From: JAWOJF01 sp046481785 | GTDB lineage: Bacteria > Bacteroidota > Ignavibacteria > Ignavibacteriales > Ignavibacteriaceae | Assembly (NCBI GenBank): GCA_046481785.1 | Contig: JAWOJF010000087.1 | Coordinates: 1 to 14,493 of the forward strand | Direction: 5' to 3' | DNA: 14,493 nt | Part shown: in pieces, positions 1 through 6,950 of the stretch | Position numbering within the stretch: position 1 is the stretch's first letter | Layout of the letters: each line of letters begins with the position of its first letter | Program-made: the position numbers and the translations under genes | Notes under the pieces: model-generated | The model's input: only the letters and a program-made list of their open reading frames with translations | The model's database searches: none | What the model was told of the DNA's origin: nothing

Positions 1-384
1 TAAAACTAATAAAACTCCAATCAGGTTTCCCTTCCCGGGTGCTTTCTTTTCAAAGAAGAATTGGAAAAGGGGAATAAAAAGTATAAACGTGCCTGTTATA
101 AATGCAGACTTGGTGGCGGAAGTATATTTTAAGCCGGCAGTTTGAGCAGCAAACCCTAAAAAATAGGTAAGTCCCAGGAAGAAACCACAAACTATTGCAG
201 CGCGGGGAACATTCTTTAGAATTTTAAAAAGAAAGGGGAGCAGTATTAATGCGGCAATAGAAAAACGTAATGAAATAAACATCATTGGAGAAATATCTGC
301 AAGTGCGGTTTTGATTATAACAAACGTTGCACCCCAGATCATAGTAACAATTATAAGAGCGCCTTCACCAAGATATTTATTCAT
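1..384 (-). CDS. EamA/DMT-family transporter, N-terminal part (cut by window edge)
   Basis: The frame opens with ATG at 384 and stays open for 128 codons to the first base of the window, so the C-terminal half lies outside. The translation begins MNKYLGEGALIIVTMIWGAT and carries the pattern of the drug/metabolite transporter superfamily: a WGATFV-type first helix, a short loop, then SLRFSIAALILLPF as the second helix. Further hydrophobic helices cover about residues 57-76 and 86-100. EamA proteins normally have ten helices and about 300 residues and move small metabolites or amino acids across the inner membrane; the substrate here cannot be told. It starts 11 bases after the era stop codon, so it is probably the last or a later gene of the ybjQ-era transcript. 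AAGGA overlaps the era end and may serve as its ribosome site at rather long spacing. Confidence 0.82.
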   Translation of the reverse strand, partial: MNKYLGEGALIIVTMIWGATFVIIKTALADISPMMFISLRFSIAALILLPFLFKILKNVPRAAIVCGFFLGLTYFLGFAAQTAGLKYTSATKSAFITGTFILFIPLFQFFFEKKAPGKGNLIGVLLVL

Positions 385-395
385 AAAGAATTAAT

Positions 396-1310
396 TTATT
401 CCTTATCAGTAGTATATCCGAATGAACGCAACATCCTTTCGTTTGAGCGCCATTTATCTCTTACTTTTACTCTTAGGTCAAGATAAACCGACCGCTGGAG
501 AAACTCCTCGATAGCAGTACGGGCATGCTCACCAAGTCTCTTTATAGATGCTCCGCCCTTGCCTATTATAATACCTTTCTGGCTCTCTTTTTCAACAATA
601 ACTTCTGCCTGAATAAAATTTTTTCCTGCCTCACGTTCCTTAAAATCAACAATTAGTACTTCACAACTATAAGGTATTTCTTCATGGTACTGCTCAAGTA
701 TTTTTTCACGGATAATTTCCGATACGAAAAACCTTTCGTTCTCATCGGCTACAATATCATCCGGGAAATATTTAGGATGATCGGGTAAAAAATCAAGGAT
801 TGCAGGAACTATCTGCTGGGTATTAAATCCAAGTGTTGCTGAAGCAGGTATTATTTTTTTGAATTTTTTTGTTTCTTCAAATTTATTAATCAGGTATTTA
901 ACCTTCTCTTCATTTGAAAGATCAATTTTATTTAACAAAAGCAGTATCGGCTTTTTACTGCGTTTTAAAAACTCATCAATAAAACTATCCGTAATGGTTT
1001 TTTCAGCATCCGGGTCGGCCTCAAGATCTATCATAAGTATAAATACATCTGCATCTTTAACAGACCGCGAGACATGTTCCATCATTTTTTCCTGCAGCAG
1101 ATATCCGGGATGCAATATTCCGGGTGTGTCCAGGAAAATAATCTGGTGATTTTCCCCGGTTAAAATACCAAGTATTCTTTTGCGGGTTGTTTGAGGTTTA
1201 TTTGTAATAATAGACAGTTTTTGCCCAAGTAAAAGGTTCATTAATGTAGATTTACCTGCATTGGGTTTCCCAAGTATTGTTACAAAACCGGATTTTACTT
1301 TTGTATCCAT
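396..1310 (-). CDS. era: GTPase Era (ribosome small-subunit assembly)
   Basis: Era is a GTPase that binds the 3' end of 16S rRNA and helps mature the 30S subunit. The 304-residue product has full family length. The G1 motif GKPNAGKS is at residues 14-21, the switch I threonines are at 41-42, G3 DTPG is at 61-64, G4 NKID is at 127-130 and G5 SAT is at 157-159. The C-terminal KH domain carries IIIGKGGASIKRLG at 247-260, which includes the GKGG loop that contacts RNA. No key residue is missing. The ATG at 1310 lies 14 bases after the upstream ybjQ-like stop; there is no clear Shine-Dalgarno sequence, which fits translation by coupling within the operon. The EamA transporter follows after 11 bases. 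Confidence 0.98.
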   Translation of the reverse strand: MDTKVKSGFVTILGKPNAGKSTLMNLLLGQKLSIITNKPQTTRKRILGILTGENHQIIFLDTPGILHPGYLLQEKMMEHVSRSVKDADVFILMIDLEADPDAEKTITDSFIDEFLKRSKKPILLLLNKIDLSNEEKVKYLINKFEETKKFKKIIPASATLGFNTQQIVPAILDFLPDHPKYFPDDIVADENERFFVSEIIREKILEQYHEEIPYSCEVLIVDFKEREAGKNFIQAEVIVEKESQKGIIIGKGGASIKRLGEHARTAIEEFLQRSVYLDLRVKVRDKWRSNERMLRSFGYTTDKE

Positions 1311-1324
1311 ATAAAATATTAAAT

Positions 1325-1651
1325 TTATTGTTCAATAAAGACGGCGGTACCTGTTGCACTAACCATAAGCATATTACCACTGCCGCCGCCAATAGTTTCA
1401 TAATCAAGGTCTACGGCAACTACAGCATTTGCGCCCATTGCCCGGGCGGCGTCCATCATTTCACTAACGGCTATCTCCTTTGCGGTGCGCAATTCTTTTT
1501 CATAAGCAGCAGAACGTCCGCCTACAATATCTCTTATGCCAGCAAATATATCCTTAAAAATATTTGCCCCCATAATAGCCTCACCGCTTACCAATCCATA
1601 ATATTTAGTAATATTTTTACCTTCAATATTGTTAGTTGTTACTACAAGCAT
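1325..1651 (-). CDS. YbjQ/UPF0145 family protein
   Basis: The product is 108 residues, the usual length of the UPF0145 (YbjQ) family, small proteins that assemble into oligomers and are annotated as putative heavy-metal-binding. Their role in the cell is not established. The family pattern is clear: it opens with LVVTTNNIEGKNI, then GLVSGEAIMGANIFKDIFAG near residues 19-38, GGRSAAYEKELRTAKEIA near 44-61, and the conserved MDAARAMGANAVVAVDLDYE at about 66-85. The ATG at 1651 is supported by AAGGAG seven bases upstream. It is the first gene of a probable ybjQ-era-transporter transcript. I found no convincing promoter in its upstream AT-rich stretch. Confidence 0.88.
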   Translation of the reverse strand: MLVVTTNNIEGKNITKYYGLVSGEAIMGANIFKDIFAGIRDIVGGRSAAYEKELRTAKEIAVSEMMDAARAMGANAVVAVDLDYETIGGGSGNMLMVSATGTAVFIEQ

Positions 1652-1753
1652 TTTTGCTCCTTATTTTGTTTACATAGTGTTTCTGAATACAGGTATTAAA
1701 ATAAAAATTAAAGTCGAGAATTAATGTATAAATATTAAAATTATTTTAAAATT

Positions 1754-1783
1754 AGAAACGGTTATCATAAGATAACCGTTTCT
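1754..1783 (-). terminator. 13-bp perfect hairpin after the anti-sigma gene
   Basis: AGAAACGGTTATC and GATAACCGTTTCT form a perfect 13-bp stem around a 4-base ATAA loop. On the minus strand the stem is followed by an AT-rich stretch with runs of four T (CTAATTTTAAAATAATTTT), so it plausibly ends the sigma/anti-sigma transcript, whose last stop codon is at 1819. The T-run is weak, so intrinsic termination is likely but not certain. A second copy of ATAACCGTT sits at 1787-1795 and could compete for the same arm. Confidence 0.6.
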
Positions 1784-1818
1784 GTAATAACCGTTAAAAA
1801 TTATAACCACGGTAAAAA

Positions 1819-2340
1819 TCAGAATTTATTCAGGCTTTCCCTTGAATGCTTAAAACTTTCGAAGAAAAAATAAGCGCTTATTATCAGACCAAAAGAGATA
1901 ACTGAACCTATTATTGAAAGGCTCTGGTTATTCAGGTTTTTTACTATTGAATTTACCGGCGAGCTTAACAGGGATACAAATTCATTTATCACCGGTGAAA
2001 AGGCTGTTTCATCAAGGCTGGATATAAGAAAGGATAATGCAAATCCAATAATTACCATGGTTGCAGCTATAAATATTAAAACTATTGAAGTAATAAAAAT
2101 TCTTTGCTCTTTCTTTGCTTTATTTACTTTCAAAAGCCGTGACATTAATAATGAAGTAAATTCAGATGATACTTCCATTAGTTTCATTTTTCCCAGGCCT
2201 GAGTGAACCGCCTGCAGTTCCAGGTATCTCCTCCTGTCTTCTTCAGAAAACTCAATCTGATTTGATATTTTTCTTCTTGTTTCATTATCCAGATCACCAT
2301 CAAGATATTTATTCAGCATATCATCACTCAGCAGGCTCAT
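1819..2340 (-). CDS. Membrane-bound anti-sigma factor (partner of the ECF sigma)
   Basis: This 173-residue protein most likely holds the neighbouring ECF sigma factor inactive at the inner membrane. The first 60 residues are charged and helical (LLSDDMLNKYLDGDLDNETRRK), as in the sigma-binding domain of anti-sigma factors. The His-Cys-Cys zinc motif of the ZAS type is absent, so it belongs to the zinc-free kind. Hydrophobic segments lie at about 83-106 and 141-160, giving two membrane passes with a roughly 34-residue outer loop and a short C-terminal tail inside. Its ATG overlaps the sigma stop as ATGA, and GGAGGAG lies within the end of the sigma gene, so the two are translationally coupled. 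The assignment rests mainly on position and topology. A hairpin at 1754-1783 probably ends the transcript. Confidence 0.8.
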   Translation of the reverse strand: MSLLSDDMLNKYLDGDLDNETRRKISNQIEFSEEDRRRYLELQAVHSGLGKMKLMEVSSEFTSLLMSRLLKVNKAKKEQRIFITSIVLIFIAATMVIIGFALSFLISSLDETAFSPVINEFVSLLSSPVNSIVKNLNNQSLSIIGSVISFGLIISAYFFFESFKHSRESLNKF

Positions 2341-2918
2341 AAAAGCTCCTCCATGTAATTATTCTTTATGATCATTTCTTTCAGATAGTTCCTTGATCTG
2401 TGCAGCAAAACCTTTACATTTGAGACTGATACCGACATAACCTCACTAATTTCTTCGCAGCTCATACCATCAATATAAAACATATTTATAACTGAAGCAT
2501 TGTTAGGGGGCAGTTTCTGAACCAGCTTTGACAGTAATTCAGAAACATCTTTCTGTTCAGAAAACAGAAATTCTTCCTCAGTCCTTAATTCAATATGGTC
2601 ATCAATTGAAGACATTTCAGTCTCAATTTTTCTCTTTTTCCCGGATAGTTTGGTAATTGCAGTATTATAAACTATCCTGTAGAACCATGTAGAAAACCTG
2701 GATTCCATTCTGAAAGTACCCAGCGCATTAAAAGCTTTTAAAAAGCAATCCTGAAGCACTTCTTCTGCATCAAAATGATTTTTCAGCATTCTCTTCAATA
2801 AAGAAAATGCCCTGTTTTTGTACCTGTCAATTAAAATTGCAAAATCAGCATGATTGCCCTTTTTAACAGACTCGATAATTTCCAGATCAGTCAGGTTTTT
2901 CATCTTTATATTAGACAT
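2337..2918 (-). CDS. ECF sigma-70 factor (RpoE/SigW-like)
   Basis: An alternative sigma factor of 193 residues with only regions 2 and 4, as expected for the extracytoplasmic-function group. Region 2 covers about residues 24-92: FAILIDRYKNRAF, then DAEEVLQDCFLKAFNAL at 50-66 and FSTWFYRIVYNTAI at 75-88, the segment that contacts the -10 element. Region 4 covers about 126-181: LVQKLPPNNASVINMFYIDG, then MSCEEISEVMSVSVSNVKV (152-170), the helix-turn-helix that reads the -35, followed by LLHRSRNYLK. The downstream gene encodes its likely membrane anti-sigma. The ATG at 2918 has no Shine-Dalgarno sequence and sits inside a candidate ECF -10 element (GTC at 2914-2916). Translation may instead begin at Met6 (2901-2903). 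The divergent DUF6249-like gene is a likely target. Confidence 0.93.
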   Translation of the reverse strand: MSNIKMKNLTDLEIIESVKKGNHADFAILIDRYKNRAFSLLKRMLKNHFDAEEVLQDCFLKAFNALGTFRMESRFSTWFYRIVYNTAITKLSGKKRKIETEMSSIDDHIELRTEEEFLFSEQKDVSELLSKLVQKLPPNNASVINMFYIDGMSCEEISEVMSVSVSNVKVLLHRSRNYLKEMIIKNNYMEELL

Positions 2919-2940
2919 AAGGTTTCAGTTTTAGGTTACA
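2912..2940 (-). promoter_or_regulatory. Candidate ECF autoregulatory promoter
   Basis: On the minus strand TGTAACC (2934-2940) is followed, with 24 bases from its first T to the first base of GTC, by GTCTAA. The same arrangement occurs twice upstream of the divergent gene, and TGTAAC resembles the -35 of known ECF sigma factors such as Bacillus SigX. The GTC falls within the apparent start codon of the sigma gene, so transcription from here would begin near 2904-2906, just ahead of Met6. Confidence 0.45.
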
Positions 2941-3003
2941 CCAGCAAACGACCCAAATTTACATCATTAACCTAATCAAAATTATAATTAATAATTAGTT
3001 TTG

Positions 3004-3033
3004 TGTAACCTTGGCATAAAAAGCCTTGTCATA
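3004..3033 (+). promoter_or_regulatory. Candidate ECF promoter 1 for the DUF6249-like gene
   Basis: TGTAACC at 3004-3010 is followed by GTCATA starting at 3028, an offset of 24 bases. This matches the arrangement of the sites at 2912-2940 and 3053-3080. The predicted start of transcription is about 3037, giving a leader of roughly 75 bases. Confidence 0.42.
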
Positions 3034-3052
3034 AGCATTAGGGGATAAAAAA

Positions 3053-3080
3053 TGTAACCGGGAAAATAATATACAGTCTA
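3053..3080 (+). promoter_or_regulatory. Candidate ECF promoter 2 for the DUF6249-like gene
   Basis: TGTAACC at 3053-3059 is followed by GTCTAA starting at 3076, an offset of 23 bases. Transcription would start at about 3085-3088, leaving a short leader of some 27 bases that holds the ribosome site AAAAGGAG at 3095-3102. This is the best placed of the three copies. Confidence 0.5.
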
Positions 3081-3112
3081 AAACAGGAAAAGGGAAAAGG
3101 AGTTTTAATATT

Positions 3113-3469
3113 ATGGATCAAAATGTTGTTGCTTTATTCATACCCATGGTATTTGCATTGGTTGTAGGTTTGTCTTTTGTTTCATACTCTTATTTAAAAT
3201 CGCGTGAACGGCAGATGCTGATAGAAAAGGGACTTTCCGCTGAAGATATCAAGAAATTTTTCGAGCAGAAAAAAGATCCCTATACAATGATGAAAATCGG
3301 AATAATTTCGGTAGGATTTGGAACAGGACTTGGTATAGGATTAATTCTGCAGGATTATACATATCAGGACTATTGGGTTCCGTTCTCACTGTTTGTTATT
3401 ACAGGCTTTGGTTTTATAGCAGCTAATCTTGTTGCAAGTAAATTAAATCAAAATAAAGACGCCGCATAG
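3113..3469 (+). CDS. DUF6249-like small membrane protein next to ECF sigma
   Basis: A 118-residue protein with hydrophobic segments at about 6-26, 61-81 and 88-108. A charged stretch between the first two contains SRERQMLIEKGLSAEDIKKF. The REQMLIEKGLS-type pattern after a first helix is typical of the DUF6249 family of Bacteroidota-like genomes. As I recall, members often sit beside ECF sigma/anti-sigma genes, and their function is unknown. Here it is transcribed divergently from the sigma gene and has two candidate ECF promoters in its leader, so it is probably part of that sigma factor's regulon. AAAAGGAG lies ten bases before the ATG. The last codons (Asp-Ala-Ala-stop) form the left arm of the terminator. 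Confidence 0.8.
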   Translation: MDQNVVALFIPMVFALVVGLSFVSYSYLKSRERQMLIEKGLSAEDIKKFFEQKKDPYTMMKIGIISVGFGTGLGIGLILQDYTYQDYWVPFSLFVITGFGFIAANLVASKLNQNKDAA

Positions 3470-3482
3470 CGGCGTCCTTTTT
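3458..3482 (+). terminator. Intrinsic terminator overlapping the stop codon
   Basis: GACGCCGC (3458-3465) pairs perfectly with GCGGCGTC (3469-3476) around a three-base ATA loop and is followed by CTTTTT. The stop codon TAG (3467-3469) lies across the loop and right arm. The GC-rich 8-bp stem in an AT-rich setting makes this the clearest terminator in the window. An A-rich left flank means it may also work for the convergent trxB transcript. Confidence 0.88.
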
Positions 3483-3507
3483 AATCAACTTATTTGTTAA
3501 TTAATTC

Positions 3508-4494
3508 CTATCCTTTGCTATTACTTAAGGCATAATCTTCCTGGGTTTCAAGCCATCTTTCGGTTTCAATTGCTGCCATACATCCTGAACCAGCAGCAGT
3601 AATAGCCTGCCTGAAAACTTTATCAGTTACATCACCGGCTGCAAACACTCCTTCAATGTTTGTGCGGGTGGTACCCGGCTGTACCTTTAAATATCCCATT
3701 TCATCCATATCCAGTTGCCCGGCAAAAAGTTCAGTATTAGGCTTATGGCCTATTGCTATGAATAAACCATCAGCATCAACCTTTGTTGAACTTAAATCAT
3801 GAACATCTTTAAGTAATACACCGTTCATTGTTTTTTTGCCGTTCTCTTCCTTACCAAGTACTTCATCAATAACTTTATTAGTAACAAACTTTATTTTAGG
3901 ATTTCTTTTTGCCCTGTCAATCATAATTTTAGATGCCCGGAATTCATCCCTTCTGTGAATAACCCATACTTCAGATGCAAACCTGGTTAAATAATTAGCC
4001 TCTTCCAAAGCTGTGTCACCGCCTCCTACAACAAGCACTTTCTGATTCTTAAAAAAGAATCCATCGCAGGTAGCACAAGCAGAAACACCATATCCCATAT
4101 ATTTTTTTTCACTTTCAATACCGAGTAGTTTTGCAGAAGCACCGGTAGAAATTATAACGGCATCGGCTGTATGTACTTCATCATATGATTTTAGAATAAA
4201 AGGACGTTGTGAAAAGTCAACCGCGGTAATTTCTTTGTATAATGATTTTGCTCCAAATCTATGAGCTTGTTTTCTCATAATATCCATTAATTCCGGGCCT
4301 TGTATACCATGTTCAAAACCGGGAAAGTTTTCAACTTCGGTAGTAATAGTTAACTGGCCGCCGGGTTGAAGGCCTTCAAATATTACGGGGTTAAGATTAG
4401 CCCTGCCGTTATAAAGAGCTGCCGTAAATCCTGCCGGGCCAGAGCCAATTATCACAACTTTGTGATGATTTTCAATATGATTTCCTTCTACCAT
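3508..4494 (-). CDS. trxB: Thioredoxin-disulfide reductase
   Basis: A low-molecular-weight FAD flavoenzyme that passes electrons from NADPH to thioredoxin in the cytoplasm. The 328-residue product shows the FAD-binding GSGPAG at 17-22, PGGQL at 44-48, the redox-active CATC at 140-143, the NADPH-binding GGGDTALEEA at 157-166 with HRRDEFRASK at 180-189, and the C-terminal FAD motif FAAGDV at 284-289 followed by FRQAITAAGSGCMAA. Length and order of domains are standard. The ATG at 4494 has GGAG six bases upstream (4501-4504). The gene appears to be transcribed alone from the promoter at 4527-4561 and faces the DUF6249-like gene tail to tail. Confidence 0.97.
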   Translation of the reverse strand: MVEGNHIENHHKVVIIGSGPAGFTAALYNGRANLNPVIFEGLQPGGQLTITTEVENFPGFEHGIQGPELMDIMRKQAHRFGAKSLYKEITAVDFSQRPFILKSYDEVHTADAVIISTGASAKLLGIESEKKYMGYGVSACATCDGFFFKNQKVLVVGGGDTALEEANYLTRFASEVWVIHRRDEFRASKIMIDRAKRNPKIKFVTNKVIDEVLGKEENGKKTMNGVLLKDVHDLSSTKVDADGLFIAIGHKPNTELFAGQLDMDEMGYLKVQPGTTRTNIEGVFAAGDVTDKVFRQAITAAGSGCMAAIETERWLETQEDYALSNSKG

Positions 4495-4526
4495 TTATAT
4501 CTCCAAAAAAGAAAAATTTATTTTAA

Positions 4527-4561
4527 CAAAGATAATTTATTTTATCTAATTAGATAACAAA
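4527..4561 (-). promoter_or_regulatory. Candidate trxB promoter with an internal palindrome
   Basis: On the minus strand TATCTTTG (4527-4534) matches the Bacteroidota -7 element TAnnTTTG, and TTTG (4558-4561) lies 23 bases upstream, at the wide end of the accepted range for the -33 element. The predicted leader of about 25 bases carries the GGAG site. A perfect 16-bp palindrome, TTATCTAATTAGATAA (4542-4557), fills the spacer and could bind a dimeric regulator. Confidence 0.45.
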
Positions 4562-4618
4562 ATAAGAATATGGATTCATTTTATTAAAACCTTTTCAATT
4601 CTCTTAAAAACCGGGAAA

Positions 4619-5545
4619 TTAGTCTTCTAAAATAAATGCAGCGTTCCGTCTTAATCCTTTCAATTTTGTCCTTTTTACAGCACTTTTTTGAAACTTCCTG
4701 CTGAATTCTTCCTGGTCCATAGTTAAAACACCAGCAACACTTATTTCTTTATTTCCATTTTGAGGGTAAAAATCATTTTCAGAGGTTATCTTTGAAAACT
4801 TATTGTTCCATGGACAGACATCCTGACATATATCGCAGCCATATATCCAATTCTCAAACTTACCCTTAAATTCAGACGGGATTTCTTCTTTATTTTCAAT
4901 GGTTAAATAAGAAATACATTTGTTTGCATCAAGAACATATTCACTAACAATTGCACCGGTGGGGCAGGCCTCAATACATGCTGTACAGGAACCGCAAAAA
5001 TCCTCTGAGGGAAGAGCATAACTGAATTTGTAATTACAAATAACATTTGCTATAAAAAACCAGCTTCCGGTTTCCCTGTTAATAACATTTGTATGTTTTC
5101 CCATCCAGCCTATCCCGGAGCGCACAGCCCAGGCTTTATCCATTACAGGCCCGGTATCAACATACGATTTAGCTTCAAAAGCCGGCTCTAATTTCTTTAA
5201 TTCTTCTATAAGCTTATCTAATTTTTCCCAAATAATTAAGTGATAATCCTTACCCCAGGCATACCGGGAAATTTTTCCATTTGCAGTTTCATTAGAATGT
5301 TTTTCGGGAGTATGATAAATCAGCGCAAGTGAAATAACTGATTGGGCTGAGGGGAGAATTACTTTTACATCTTTTCTTTTATCAAGATTCCTCTCCATGT
5401 ACTTCATGTCTGCATGATAACCAAGGGATAACCATTTCTCAAGCAGATCACCTTCTTTCTCCAGGGTTCCTGCTGCAGCAAAGCCTACAAGATCAAATCC
5501 CAGTTCCTTCGCAATATCTGTTACAATTTCGTTCGATAAACCCAT
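4619..5545 (-). CDS. queG: Epoxyqueuosine reductase QueG
   Basis: QueG performs the last step of queuosine synthesis in tRNA, reducing epoxyqueuosine to queuosine with a cobalamin and two [4Fe-4S] clusters. The 308-residue product has the N-terminal cobalamin-binding part (about 1-170) with the catalytic-region motif YVDTGP at 128-133. Cluster ligands are CGSCTACIEACP (C184, C187, C190, C194) and CDICQDVCPWN (C237, C240, C244), with C210 between. It matches the shorter form of about 310 residues without the C-terminal HEAT-repeat extension of the E. coli enzyme; it stops soon after the conserved LRRNAAF. The ATG comes one base after the Rieske gene stop and has only a weak ribosome site, so it is probably coupled to that gene. 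Confidence 0.95.
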   Translation of the reverse strand: MGLSNEIVTDIAKELGFDLVGFAAAGTLEKEGDLLEKWLSLGYHADMKYMERNLDKRKDVKVILPSAQSVISLALIYHTPEKHSNETANGKISRYAWGKDYHLIIWEKLDKLIEELKKLEPAFEAKSYVDTGPVMDKAWAVRSGIGWMGKHTNVINRETGSWFFIANVICNYKFSYALPSEDFCGSCTACIEACPTGAIVSEYVLDANKCISYLTIENKEEIPSEFKGKFENWIYGCDICQDVCPWNNKFSKITSENDFYPQNGNKEISVAGVLTMDQEEFSRKFQKSAVKRTKLKGLRRNAAFILED

Positions 5546-5546
5546 A

Positions 5547-5903
5547 CTACCAATTATATTTTTTACTCTTAACTTTTATGTAAACATCATTATCAATAAT
5601 TTTTGCTTCATAAATCTGAAGCTTACTCCCGCCGGATGGTGTTCTGCCTGTGTCAATATCAAATCTCCATCCATGTACGGGGCATACAACACAATTATCT
5701 TCAATATAACCGTCATATATTAATGCGCTCTGCTGATGGGGACATATATTGCTCATTGCATAGACATTATCTTTATATTTATATACTGCAATGTCAATCA
5801 ATTGACCATCTTCCGGATCATCTGTTAAAAATCTTTTCCCATAATTTTCCGAAAGCTCTGCAAGAGAACATATCCTTTTAAAATCATTAGTTTCAGAGTT
5901 CAT
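5547..5903 (-). CDS. Rieske [2Fe-2S] ferredoxin-like protein
   Basis: A 118-residue single-domain Rieske protein. The cluster ligands are seen in CPH at 54-56 and CPVHGWRF at 74-81 (C54, H56, C74, H77), with 17 residues between the two pairs. No signal peptide or membrane helix is visible, so it is probably a soluble cytoplasmic electron carrier or the small subunit of an oxygenase or reductase, similar to NirD-type domains. No partner oxygenase lies in the window. Its start overlaps the end of the hydrolase gene by 11 bases and queG follows after one base, so the three genes are one transcript. A link to electron supply for QueG is possible but is only inferred from position. Confidence 0.88.
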   Translation of the reverse strand: MNSETNDFKRICSLAELSENYGKRFLTDDPEDGQLIDIAVYKYKDNVYAMSNICPHQQSALIYDGYIEDNCVVCPVHGWRFDIDTGRTPSGGSKLQIYEAKIIDNDVYIKVKSKKYNW

Positions 5904-6738
5904 TAAATTTCTCTTTCACCCTGTAGCCTTTTTCTGTATCAGTAACGGTTGCATATACAGTATCCGGGTCATGTTCAAACAATAGCTTCCAGTTTTCTTC
6001 AACTGCCTTTTTAAGAATTTTTCTTTTCTCTTCTACAGTTATAAGGGGCTGAAGATCATAACCCATAACATAGGGGAGGGGAATATGGGAAACAGTTGGG
6101 AATAAATCGCAGCAATACAAAAATATATCTGATGAATCAGAAATTTTAACAAGCTGCTGCGAAAAAGTATGCCCATTAATTACAAGGAATTCTATTCCAT
6201 CATCAAATTGTTCTTCGCCATCAATAAAGTATAAAACACCTGCATCAAATAACGGGGAAAAATTTTCTTTAAGATAACTACCTTTGTCCCTGTCTGATGG
6301 ATTCATGGCCCAGTCAAAATTTTTCTTTTGAACATAATATTTTGCATTGGGAAAGGAGGGGATTAGTTTTCCGTTTTCAATTTTGGTTGATCCGCCGGTA
6401 TGATCAAAATGAAGATGCGTTAAAACTACGTCGGTAATATCTTCGGATAAAATATTCAGCTTACCCAATTGATCTTCGAGAGAATTTATTTCGGGTTTTA
6501 TATCATATATTTCCCTTGCTTTGTCATTCCATTTGTTACCCATGCCGGTATCAATTAAAATTTTTCTTTCATCTCTTACAAGAAGTATATTTCTTGTTGC
6601 AAGCTGAATTCTGTTTAACGCATCTGCGGGATTAGTTTTGTCCCATAAAGGCTTGGGAATAATCCCAAACATTGCCCCGCCATCAAGTTTAAATGATCCT
6701 GAGTTTATTATATGGAAATCATATCTGCCAAGTTTCAT
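5893..6738 (-). CDS. Metallo-beta-lactamase-fold hydrolase
   Basis: A 281-residue soluble MBL-fold enzyme. The zinc ligands are present: HLHFDH at 108-113, then H190 in INGHT, D211 in CCDLFP, and H256 near the C terminus in FEHDPD. LIDTGMGNKW at 61-70 precedes the motif, as in the lactonase/arylesterase group that includes quorum-quenching lactonases and OPHC2-like enzymes. Substrate cannot be told from sequence; lactone hydrolysis is only one possibility. There is no signal peptide. The ATG at 6738 has no purine-rich ribosome site. A TATAAT at 6742-6747 lies only three bases upstream of it, too close for a normal leader. First gene of the hydrolase-Rieske-queG operon. Confidence 0.9.
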   Translation of the reverse strand: MKLGRYDFHIINSGSFKLDGGAMFGIIPKPLWDKTNPADALNRIQLATRNILLVRDERKILIDTGMGNKWNDKAREIYDIKPEINSLEDQLGKLNILSEDITDVVLTHLHFDHTGGSTKIENGKLIPSFPNAKYYVQKKNFDWAMNPSDRDKGSYLKENFSPLFDAGVLYFIDGEEQFDDGIEFLVINGHTFSQQLVKISDSSDIFLYCCDLFPTVSHIPLPYVMGYDLQPLITVEEKRKILKKAVEENWKLLFEHDPDTVYATVTDTEKGYRVKEKFNEL

Positions 6739-6848
6739 GATATTATACTTAAATGTTCAGAATTGATAATTCTAATTAGTTTTTAGGGCATTTACCTAAG
6801 TTAAATCAGGGATTTCCTTATACCTAATGTTAGCTTAATGCCATATGT

Positions 6849-6878
6849 TTGATACCAGAACTCTTAATTAACTGTAAT
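6849..6878 (+). promoter_or_regulatory. Possible sigma70-type promoter for the Ymh-like gene
   Basis: TTGATA (6849-6854) and TGTAAT (6873-6878) are separated by 18 bases, leaving a leader of about 65 bases that ends in the strong ribosome site GGGGAGGG. The match is moderate, and the rest of the 212-base divergent gap shows no other clear element. Confidence 0.3.
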
Positions 6879-6950
6879 AAGTTAAAGAAGAATTCCTTAA
6901 TCTAAAAATACTGAAACATAAACCGGACTTTTGCCGGGGAGGGATAATAA

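Noticed and set aside
859..1149. Plus-strand open frame of 96 codons
   Set aside because: Lies wholly antisense to era, has no family resemblance and no ribosome site; it is a by-product of the AT-rich coding sequence.
1277..1699. Plus-strand open frame of 140 codons
   Set aside because: Antisense to the ybjQ-like gene and the start of era, with no recognisable domain.
5603..5881. Plus-strand open frame of 92 codons
   Set aside because: Antisense to the Rieske gene, whose cluster ligands are intact.
6742..6747. TATAAT as promoter of the MBL hydrolase gene
   Set aside because: Transcription would start within the first codons, and a -35 match (TTATCA) is poor; kept only as a remark.
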